Shown here one piece after another: positions 1-6,370 of a DNA stretch of 64,000 nucleotides. This DNA is from an uncultured Rhodospirillales bacterium (lineage in GTDB: Bacteria; Pseudomonadota; Alphaproteobacteria; Acetobacterales; Acetobacteraceae). Under the pieces are notes generated by a model. That model ran no database searches and was not told the DNA's origin. It worked only from the letters and a program-made list of their open reading frames with translations. The stretch covers positions 45,901 through 109,900 of the forward strand of contig CAILMF010000079.1 in assembly GCA_903835235.1 (NCBI GenBank). The letters run 5' to 3'. The translations under genes and the position numbers were made by a program. Each line of letters begins with the position of its first letter. The stretch's first letter is position 1.

Positions 1-473
1 TAGGGCGCCACCACCGCGACAATGCCGACGATGACGGCGCCTTGCGTATACAGCAACTGCAATGGCTCGCTGATGATGCCCAGACCGCGCAGCGCCGCGT
101 TGATCGCGCCATCCCGCCCCAGCAACGCCATCCACCCGGCCGAGCGCACCACATTGCCCACCAGCAGCGGAAACACGGTCAGGATCACCGCCAGCGACTT
201 CTGCTTGCTGTCCATCCGCGCCAGCCACCAGGCCGCCGGAAAACCGATGACCAGGCAGATGGCGGTGCAGGAAAGCGCCACCGTCATCGTGGTGCCCATG
301 ACGCCCTGGTAGTAGGGGTCTGCCAGGGCGCGCAGGTAGTTGCCGGGTTGCAGCGCCTCCAGCATCAGCTGGGTCGGGCTGTATTCGTTCAGGCTGATCC
401 GGAACAGCATGGCCATCGGCGCCACCAGCAGCAGCAGCACCAGCAACCCGGCGGGCAGGACAAGGGCAGCCAT
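1..473 (-). CDS. ABC transporter permease, PotB-like (3' end outside window)
   Basis: Inner-membrane permease of a polyamine/Fe-type (PotABCD-like) importer. It is read from an ATG at 473, and the C-terminal part lies beyond base 1. The visible 157 residues contain an N-terminal Leu/Val-rich membrane segment (residues 2-22), a periplasmic stretch, a second hydrophobic segment with PAAWWLAR (about 73-80), and a third starting at VILTVFPLLVG. This is the usual start of a binding-protein-dependent permease. The gene lies 25 bp downstream of the third binding-protein gene and is the last visible member of the operon. The partner permease is at 4626-5432, so the two permeases flank the ATPase and binding-protein genes. 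The EAA loop is not visible because of truncation. An alternative ATG at about 493 overlaps the previous stop but is closed after eight codons. Confidence 0.85.
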   Translation of the reverse strand, partial: MAALVLPAGLLVLLLLVAPMAMLFRISLNEYSPTQLMLEALQPGNYLRALADPYYQGVMGTTMTVALSCTAICLVIGFPAAWWLARMDSKQKSLAVILTVFPLLVGNVVRSAGWMALLGRDGAINAALRGLGIISEPLQLLYTQGAVIVGIVAVVAP

Positions 474-498
474 CAGCGGGTACCGTGACCGCGTCGCA

Positions 499-1509
499 TC
501 AGCCCTTGAACTCCTTGTTCCAGAAGTCCAGCAGCCGCCCGGCCATGCTGGCCTGATAGGCATAATCCGGCGTGCGCAGCTTTGCCTGCTGCGCTTCGGT
601 CAGGCTGATCTGGCGGGCGAGCTCTGCCGGCAGCGGCGCGTCGGTCACGGTCGGCACATAGCCCATGCGCGCGGCGAAGGCCGCCTGTCCCCGCACATCC
701 AGCATGGCGTCCACATAGCGCCAGCCGCCTTCCTTGTTGCGGGCGTTCTTCGGCACCGCCATTTCATAGGTGATGCTGGTGGCGCCTTCGTCGGGCACCA
801 CATGTTCCAGCGGAATGCCGGCCTGCTTCCACATGAAGCCACGCGCCAGCCACATCACCGTCACGGCCACTTCCTCGCTCTTCAGCGCGGCGGCCAGTTG
901 CTCGTTGGAGGAATAGACCCGCGCCCCCAGCGCCTTCCATTCCCGCAGCTTCTGCCACGCCGGCTCGAAGTTGCTGGGACCACCGCCGCCGACAATCGCC
1001 GCCGTCTCGACATATTGCGCATACAGCAGGTCCGAGAGCCCGACCTTGCCGCGATACTTCGCGTCCCACAGGTCGGCGTAGCTCCGCGGCGGCACCGGCA
1101 CCAGGTTGGGGTTGTACAGGATGACCCGCGCCGAATAGATGTGCGGCACCGCATAGGCACGCTTCAGCGAGGGGATCACCCGCCCCAGCCCCGGCACCGC
1201 GCCCTCCGGCACCGGCTCGAACAGCCCCAACTGCGCCAACTCGTACATGTCCACGTCGGAGAGGCCCACCACGTCCATGCTGCCGCGCCGCGCCTGGCGT
1301 TCCGCCAGCAGCTTGGTCTTGCGGGTCGGCGCCGGCGCAATCTCCTGCACCACCTCCAACCCGCGCGGCGTGGCCACGGCTTGATCCACGCCCTGGCGCA
1401 GGATCTCGCCATAGTCGCCGCCCCAGGTGCCCATCACCACGCGCGCGTCCTGCGCGCGCGCGGCAACCGGCAGCAGCGCGGCGGCACCAAGGGCGCGGCG
1501 GCTGATCAA
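499..1509 (-). CDS. ABC transporter periplasmic substrate-binding protein (third paralogue)
   Basis: Extracellular solute-binding protein, about 336 aa, of the polyamine-type family. The N-terminus is a short signal sequence (RRALGAAALLPVAARAQ) followed by the family landmark GTWGGDYGE at about residues 29-37 and the C-terminal FWNKEFKG. I take the TTG at 1509 as start. It overlaps the stop of the upstream paralogue in a TTGA arrangement (translational coupling) and sits exactly before the signal peptide; no ATG is available there. A longer reading frame runs upstream to 1860 but is a shadow of the neighbouring gene. The protein aligns through its whole length with the products of 1506-2528 and 2558-3571, so it arose by tandem duplication. 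The ligand cannot be read from the sequence; spermidine, putrescine or a related cation or carboxylate is possible. Confidence 0.88.
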   Translation of the reverse strand: MISRRALGAAALLPVAARAQDARVVMGTWGGDYGEILRQGVDQAVATPRGLEVVQEIAPAPTRKTKLLAERQARRGSMDVVGLSDVDMYELAQLGLFEPVPEGAVPGLGRVIPSLKRAYAVPHIYSARVILYNPNLVPVPPRSYADLWDAKYRGKVGLSDLLYAQYVETAAIVGGGGPSNFEPAWQKLREWKALGARVYSSNEQLAAALKSEEVAVTVMWLARGFMWKQAGIPLEHVVPDEGATSITYEMAVPKNARNKEGGWRYVDAMLDVRGQAAFAARMGYVPTVTDAPLPAELARQISLTEAQQAKLRTPDYAYQASMAGRLLDFWNKEFKG

Positions 1510-2528
1510 CCCTTGAACTCCTTGTTCCAGAAGTCGAGGTATTCCGCCGTATGCGCCGCGGTGTACGCATAGTCCGGCGTCCGCAGTTTTGCTTGTTGCG
1601 CCGGGTTCAGGGTGATCTGCGCCGCCAGTTCCGGCGGCAGCGTCGCGTTGGTGACGGTCGGCGCATAGCCCATGCGGTCGGCGAAGCCGGCCTGCGCCCG
1701 CGGGTCCAGCGCCGCGTTCAGGTACTTCATCGCGCCTTCCTTGTTGCGCGAGTTCTTCGGCACCGACATCTCGAAGGTGATGCTCGTCGCCCCTTCCTCC
1801 GGCACCGCGTGCTGCACCGGAATGCCCGCCTTCTTCCACATGAAGCCGCGCGCCATCCACATGATGGTCAGCCAGACCTCCTCGCTCTTCAGCGCGGCGG
1901 CCAGTGCCTCGTTGGACGGATACAGCTTCACGTCGTTGCGGCGCAGCTCCATCAGCTTGCCCTTAGCCGGCGCCCAATTGGTCTCGCTGCCGCCACCGAC
2001 CAGCGCCGCCGCCTCGGTATTCGCCAGGTAGAGGATATCGACCAGGCCGACGCGGCCGCGATACTTCGGGTCCCACAGATCGGCATAGCCCTTGGGCGCC
2101 ACCGGCACCTTGGACGGATTATAAAGTATAACCTTGGCCGAATAGATGTGCGGTGCGCTGTAGGGCCGCTTCAGCGTGGGGATCGCATGCGCCAGGTTCG
2201 GCACCTGCGCCTGGGTGATCGGCTCGAACACGTCCTGCTGCGCCATGCTGTACATGTCCACGTCGGACAGGCAGCAGATATCCATGGTGCCGCGCCGGCT
2301 CTGCCGTTCCGCGATCAGCTTGGTCTTGCGCGGGTCCTGCGGCCCGACATCCTGCTGCACCTCCACGCCCGCCGGGCGCAGGATCGGCACATCGATATTG
2401 CTGGCCAGCAGCTCGCCATAATCGCCGCCCCAGGTGCCCACGATGACCGGCGCGGCCTGCGCGCTGGCGCGACCGATGAGCGGCGCGGCCAGGGCTGCGC
2501 CCAGCGCGGTACGACGGGTGATGTTCAT
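1506..2528 (-). CDS. ABC transporter periplasmic substrate-binding protein (second paralogue)
   Basis: About 340-aa periplasmic binding protein. It has a twin-arginine-like signal (N-ITRRTALGAALAAP, then ASAQ), IVGTWGGDYGELL right after cleavage, DLWDPKYRGRVG at about 155, and the C-terminal FWNKEFKG. The ATG at 2528 is preferred because AAGGAG lies 6-7 bases upstream. The alternative ATG at 2561, which overlaps the previous stop as ATGA, would add eleven charged residues before the signal peptide. Its 3' end overlaps the start of the third paralogue by four bases. It shares blocks such as KTKLIAER, AALKSEEV and PKN-RNKEG with both neighbours. Three binding proteins in one transporter operon suggests widened or alternative ligand specificity (inference). 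Confidence 0.9.
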   Translation of the reverse strand: MNITRRTALGAALAAPLIGRASAQAAPVIVGTWGGDYGELLASNIDVPILRPAGVEVQQDVGPQDPRKTKLIAERQSRRGTMDICCLSDVDMYSMAQQDVFEPITQAQVPNLAHAIPTLKRPYSAPHIYSAKVILYNPSKVPVAPKGYADLWDPKYRGRVGLVDILYLANTEAAALVGGGSETNWAPAKGKLMELRRNDVKLYPSNEALAAALKSEEVWLTIMWMARGFMWKKAGIPVQHAVPEEGATSITFEMSVPKNSRNKEGAMKYLNAALDPRAQAGFADRMGYAPTVTNATLPPELAAQITLNPAQQAKLRTPDYAYTAAHTAEYLDFWNKEFKG

Positions 2529-2557
2529 GCCAGTCTCCTTCTTGCTGCCCTTGGGGG

Positions 2558-3571
2558 TCATGCCTTGAACTCGCGTTCCCAGAACGCCAGGATTTCCGCC
2601 GCATTGCGCGCGGTATAGCCAAAATCCGGCCGCCGCAGCTTCGCCAACTGCTCCGCTGGCACGCCAATCTCGGCCAGCAGTGGCGCCGGCAGCGTCGCCA
2701 GCGTCGTCGTCGGCAGGTAGCCCATGCGTTCGCCGAAGCCGAGCGCGGCGCGCGGGTCCAGCATGGCGTTCAGATAAGCATAGGCGGCCTGCTTGTTGCG
2801 CGCATTCTTCGGCACCACGGCGGCCGAGACATAGGGCGTCGCCCCCTCGGCCGGGAAGGTCGGCTGCACGGCAATGCCGGCGCGTCGCCAGGCATAGCCG
2901 CGCGCCAGCCACATGATGGTCGCCGCGACCTCGCCGGATTTCAGCGCGGCGGCCAGGTTCTCGTTGGCGCTGTACACCCGGACGCCCAGCGCCTTCAGCG
3001 CCCGCAGCCGCGCCTGGCCCGGCGCGAAGTCGCTCTCGTTGCCGCCGCCGGCCAGCGCCGCGGCCTCGCTGATGCTCTGGTACAGCAGGTCGGAAAAGCC
3101 GATGCGGTTGCGGAAGCGCTCATCCCACATATCGGCGTAGCTGACCGGCGCCGGCGAGATCACCGCCGGGTTGGTCAACATGACCCGCACCGAATAGATA
3201 TGCGGCAGCACAAAGGGTGAGCGCAGCGCCGGCAGCACATGCGCGATGTTCGGCACCTTGTCCGGCGTCAACTCCTCCACCAGCCCGAGTTCGGCCATGG
3301 CGTAGCAATCCGCGTCGCCCAGGCAGACCACGTCCTGGCTGCCACGCCGGGCGCTGCGCTCGGCGATCAGCTTGGTCTTGCGCGCGGCAGGGGTGCCGAG
3401 GTCCTGCACCGGGGTCAGGCCGAGCGGCCGGACCAGTGGCGCATCCACCTCGCTGGCCAGCAGCGCGCCGTAGTCGCCGCCCCAGGTGCCGATGATCACC
3501 TCATTCGCCTGGGCATGGGCGATGGCCGGCGCCGCCAGCGCCGCACCCAGCAACCCCCGTCGAGCAATCAT
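2558..3571 (-). CDS. ABC transporter periplasmic substrate-binding protein (first paralogue)
   Basis: About 337-aa periplasmic binding protein, first of three tandem copies. The start ATG at 3571 overlaps the ATPase stop codon (ATGA). The signal peptide reads MIARRGLLGAALAAPAIAHA with two arginines before the hydrophobic core. The mature part opens with VIIGTWGGDYGALL and ends FWEREFKA. It is the most diverged of the three: CLGDADCYAM replaces the CLSDVDMY or GLSDVDMY of the other two, and the segment at about 235-245 reads ATPYVSAAVVPKN instead of ATSITFEMSVPKN. That strand-loop change lies in the central part, where such proteins usually contact ligand (family knowledge), so the ligand may differ. 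Confidence 0.9.
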   Translation of the reverse strand: MIARRGLLGAALAAPAIAHAQANEVIIGTWGGDYGALLASEVDAPLVRPLGLTPVQDLGTPAARKTKLIAERSARRGSQDVVCLGDADCYAMAELGLVEELTPDKVPNIAHVLPALRSPFVLPHIYSVRVMLTNPAVISPAPVSYADMWDERFRNRIGFSDLLYQSISEAAALAGGGNESDFAPGQARLRALKALGVRVYSANENLAAALKSGEVAATIMWLARGYAWRRAGIAVQPTFPAEGATPYVSAAVVPKNARNKQAAYAYLNAMLDPRAALGFGERMGYLPTTTLATLPAPLLAEIGVPAEQLAKLRRPDFGYTARNAAEILAFWEREFKA

Positions 3572-4626
3572 GGCACAGCCTCCGGCAGCAGGCGGGCATC
3601 CTCGCCCAGCCAATCCAGCGTCACCTGGTCGCCCGGCCGCAGGCTGCGCAGCCGGTCGCCTTCCGGCGGCGTCTCGCGCAGCGCCATCACCGCCATGCCG
3701 GCCAGGGTGAAGTGATATTCGGTCTGCCCGCCCAGATAGACGGTGCGCTCCAGCTTCGCCGGCACGCCCGCGCTGGCCCAGGGCTGAAAGCGCAGCTTTT
3801 CCGGCCGCAGGCACAGCGTGGCGCGGCCGGGCGCGGCGTCGCGCGGGCAGGGCAGGGTGGTGCCATCGGTGGTGCGGAACGCGCCGGGCGCCGAGACCTC
3901 GCCCGCCAGCGCATTCACCCGCCCGATGAAGTTGGCGACGAACAGGTCCGCCGGCCGCTCATACAGCTCCTCGGCGGTGCCGACCTGGCGCACCCGCCCG
4001 CCCTCCATCACCACCAGGCGGTCGGCCATGGTCAGCGCCTCCTCCTGGTCATGCGTCACGAACAGCGTGGTCAGCCCCAGCCGCTGCTGCAGGTTGCGGA
4101 TTTCCACCCGCACTTCGGCCCGCAGCTTGGCATCCAGGTTGGACAGCGGCTCATCCAGCAGAAACACCGCGGGGTTCACCACCAGCGCCCGGGCCAGCGC
4201 CACGCGCTGCTGCTGGCCGCCGGAAAGCTGGCGCGGCAGCCGCTCGGCCAGCCCGTCCAGCCGCACCAGGCGCAGCGCCTCCAGCACGCGCGCCTCGCGC
4301 TCGGCCTTGGCCACGCCGCGCATCTCCAGCCCGAAGGCGACATTCCCCGCCACCGTCATGTGCGGGAACAGCGCGTAGCTCTGGAACACCATGCCGGTGT
4401 CCCGCCCATGCGGCGGCGCCCGGGTCACGTCCCGCCCGGCTATCCGCACCGTGCCGGCGGAAGGCTCCACGAAGCCGGCGACCATCCGCAGCGTGGTGGT
4501 CTTGCCGCAGCCCGAAGGCCCCAGCAGCGCCACCAACTCGCCCTCGGCCACGTCCAGGTCCACGCCATCCACCACCGTGTTGGCGCCGTAGCGGCGGGTC
4601 AGCCCTTCCAGTTGCAGCGTGCCCAT
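3568..4626 (-). CDS. ABC transporter ATP-binding protein, PotA-like
   Basis: Cytoplasmic ATPase subunit, about 352 aa. Walker A GPSGCGKTT is at residues 36-44, the signature LSGGQQQR at about 133-140, Walker B VFLLDEPLSNLD at about 155-166, and the switch His in VTHDQEEA at about 189-196. A C-terminal TOBE-type regulatory region of about 110 residues follows, ending in DWLGEDARLLPEAVP. The start ATG at 4626 shares a base with the permease stop (TGATG), and the gene's stop overlaps the first binding-protein start, so translation is coupled on both sides. The longer reading frame extending to 4980 runs into the permease gene and is not used. It powers import through the permeases at 4626-5432 and 1-473. 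Confidence 0.95.
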   Translation of the reverse strand: MGTLQLEGLTRRYGANTVVDGVDLDVAEGELVALLGPSGCGKTTTLRMVAGFVEPSAGTVRIAGRDVTRAPPHGRDTGMVFQSYALFPHMTVAGNVAFGLEMRGVAKAEREARVLEALRLVRLDGLAERLPRQLSGGQQQRVALARALVVNPAVFLLDEPLSNLDAKLRAEVRVEIRNLQQRLGLTTLFVTHDQEEALTMADRLVVMEGGRVRQVGTAEELYERPADLFVANFIGRVNALAGEVSAPGAFRTTDGTTLPCPRDAAPGRATLCLRPEKLRFQPWASAGVPAKLERTVYLGGQTEYHFTLAGMAVMALRETPPEGDRLRSLRPGDQVTLDWLGEDARLLPEAVP

Positions 4627-5432
4627 CACACCACCCGGGACAGCGAGACGAAGCGGTCGGTGATCAGCATCAAGGCTCCCACAAGCACGATCTGCACGGT
4701 GGCCACGGCGGCCAGCGTCGGGTCCACGCGGAATTCCAGGTAGTTCAGCATGGCCACCGGCAGGGTGATCCGCCCCGGCCCCACCAGCAGCAAGGTCAGC
4801 TCCAGGTTCTCGAAGCTCTGGATGAAGCTGAACAGGCAGGCTGCCACCACGCCGGGCCGCAGCATCGGCAGCGTCACGCGGCGGAACACGGTGAAGGGCC
4901 GCGCGCCGAGGTTGGCGGCGGCTTCCTCGGCGCTGCGGTCCAGCCCGGCCAGCGCGGCGGAAACCAACCGCACCGTCCACGGAATGGTCAGCAGCACATG
5001 CGCCGCCACCAGCCCCAGCGTGGTGCCCTTGATGTCGTCATCCACCCAGAACTCGGCCCGCACATAGAACAGGTACAGCGCCGTCCCCGCCACCACGCCC
5101 GGCACCGCCAGCGGGCCGAGCAGCAGGGTGTTCAGCGCCTCCTTCCCCGGCAGCCTGGCCCGCGCCAGGGCATAGGCGGCAGCGGTGCCGAAGGGCACCC
5201 CGATGGCCGTTGCCACCAGCGCCACCTGCAGGCTGGTCATGAAGCCGCGGGCGAATTCCCGCTTCTCCCAGGCATTGGCGTACCAGCGCAGGGTGAAGCC
5301 CTCGGGCGGGAAGCTCACGATCTCCTGCTGGAAGACGCTGATGACCACCACGGCCAGCACCGGCGCCAGCACCAGCGCATAGGCGCCCGCCACCGATGCG
5401 CCGAACAGCATGCGCGCGCCGCGAACCGCCAT
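4626..5432 (-). CDS. ABC transporter permease, PotC-like
   Basis: Inner-membrane permease of about 268 aa and first gene of the importer operon. Several hydrophobic segments are visible: a start-proximal one (VLAPVLAVVVISVF), a second after FMTSLQVALVATAIGVPFG, then LLLGPLAVPGVVAGTALYLF, and a last segment near QIVLVGALMLI. The EAA-type loop is SAEEAAANLGARPFTVFRRV at about residues 175-194, the contact site with the ATPase (family knowledge). The ATG at 5432 has GGAGG four bases upstream. The longer frame upstream runs into the intergenic hairpin repeat and is rejected. Its stop overlaps the ATPase start by one base. Confidence 0.93.
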   Translation of the reverse strand: MAVRGARMLFGASVAGAYALVLAPVLAVVVISVFQQEIVSFPPEGFTLRWYANAWEKREFARGFMTSLQVALVATAIGVPFGTAAAYALARARLPGKEALNTLLLGPLAVPGVVAGTALYLFYVRAEFWVDDDIKGTTLGLVAAHVLLTIPWTVRLVSAALAGLDRSAEEAAANLGARPFTVFRRVTLPMLRPGVVAACLFSFIQSFENLELTLLLVGPGRITLPVAMLNYLEFRVDPTLAAVATVQIVLVGALMLITDRFVSLSRVV

Positions 5433-5533
5433 GAAGCCTCCGTGATCCCCGCCGCATCCTGCGGTGTCAGCCAAGCCCGGGTCAATGCAACAGGCGAAGG
5501 CGCGTGCTTGCGCCAGCCCGGCCTTGCCCGATA

Positions 5534-5635
5534 GCGTCTGATCGTCGCAGGTGGAATCACCGGCGGCGTGAATCAGTCGCTCGAAAAAGCGCCAGGGCCT
5601 GTCAGGCGCTTCTGCCTGCGCCTGACAGACCCTGG
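5534..5635 (-). repeat. Dispersed 102-bp hairpin repeat, copy A
   Basis: The reverse strand of this stretch aligns almost gap-free with 9359-9461. Each copy has a large hairpin followed by a conserved tail containing CTGATTC, CGCCGCCGGTGATTCC and GACGATCAGACGC. In this copy the stem arms are 5592-5609 and 5618-5635 (18 bp with one mismatch, 8-base loop). The inner stem (CTGTCAGGCGC) is shared with copy B, but the outer stem differs in sequence while staying paired. It separates the divergent importer operon and DUF938 gene and ends ten bases before the latter's ATG. Confidence 0.8.
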
Positions 5636-5645
5636 GGCAGCAGCC

Positions 5646-6251
5646 ATGACCCAAACCGCCGCCGATGCCCGCCGCCACGCCCCCGCCACCCTGCGCAACC
5701 GGGAAGCCATCCTGGCCGTGCTCCGCGGCGTGCTGCCCGCGGCAGGCCTGGCGCTGGAAGTCGCCAGCGGCTCCGGCGAGCATTGCGCCTTCCTGGCGGA
5801 GGCCCTGCCGGCGCTGCGCTTCCAGCCCAGCGACCCCGACCCCGAGGCCCGCACCAGCATCGACGCCTGGTGCGCCGGCCTGGCCAACGTGGCCCCGGCC
5901 CTGGCGCTGGACTGCCTGGCCCCCTGGCCCGCCTTGAAGGCCGATGCCGTGTTGTGCATCAACATGATCCACATCAGCCCCTGGGCCGCGACCCTGGGCC
6001 TGCTGGCCGGCGCCGCCGCCACCCTGCCACCGGGCGCGCCGCTCTACCTCTACGGACCCTATCGCCAGGCCGGGCAGCCCTTCGCCGAGAGCAACGCCGC
6101 CTTCGACGCCAGCCTGCGCGCCCGCAACCCCGCCTGGGGCATCCGCGAGCTGGAGGCCGTCGCCACCGCCGCCGCCGCCCAGGGCTTCGGCCCGCCGGCG
6201 GTCACGCCGATGCCGGCCAACAACCTCTCGGTGGTGTTCCGCCGCGGCTGA
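5646..6251 (+). CDS. DUF938 family SAM-dependent methyltransferase
   Basis: About 201 aa, class I methyltransferase fold of the DUF938 family; the substrate is unknown. The N-terminal R-x-A-PATLRNREAIL leads into motif I LEVASGSGEHCAFLAEALP (about residues 41-59). DPDPEARTSI follows at the acidic end of strand 2, then AVLCINMIHISPW (about 105-117), then LYLYGPYRQAGQPFAESNAAFDASLRARNPAWGIRE, which is diagnostic of the family. ATG 5646 is chosen over the upstream ATG at 5568 because the extension is encoded by the hairpin repeat. There is no strong ribosome-binding site (GGGGCAGCAGCC only). It stands alone, convergent with the HWE kinase. Confidence 0.88.
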   Translation: MTQTAADARRHAPATLRNREAILAVLRGVLPAAGLALEVASGSGEHCAFLAEALPALRFQPSDPDPEARTSIDAWCAGLANVAPALALDCLAPWPALKADAVLCINMIHISPWAATLGLLAGAAATLPPGAPLYLYGPYRQAGQPFAESNAAFDASLRARNPAWGIRELEAVATAAAAQGFGPPAVTPMPANNLSVVFRRG

Positions 6252-6290
6252 ACGCGGCTACGGCACCAGCCATTCCCACTGAAGCAGTGT

Positions 6291-6342
6291 GAACGGATTT
6301 CGTGCTGTAGCTTCAATAGGTTGCAGAGCACGAAATCCGTTC
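6291..6342. terminator. 16-bp inverted repeat between convergent genes
   Basis: Perfect arms GAACGGATTTCGTGCT (6291-6306) and its complement (6327-6342), with a 20-base spacer. It lies between the stop of the DUF938 gene and the stop of the HWE kinase, so a bidirectional transcription end is the simplest reading. There is no T-run, and the stem is more AT-rich than its surroundings. A mobile-repeat origin is possible. Confidence 0.55.
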
Positions 6343-6370
6343 TGCTGATGCCATCAGACCGGATAATGCC

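Noticed and set aside
2526..2561. ATG 2561 as start of the second binding protein
   Set aside because: The extra N-terminal residues are charged and precede the signal peptide; ATG 2528 has AAGGAG at the right distance.
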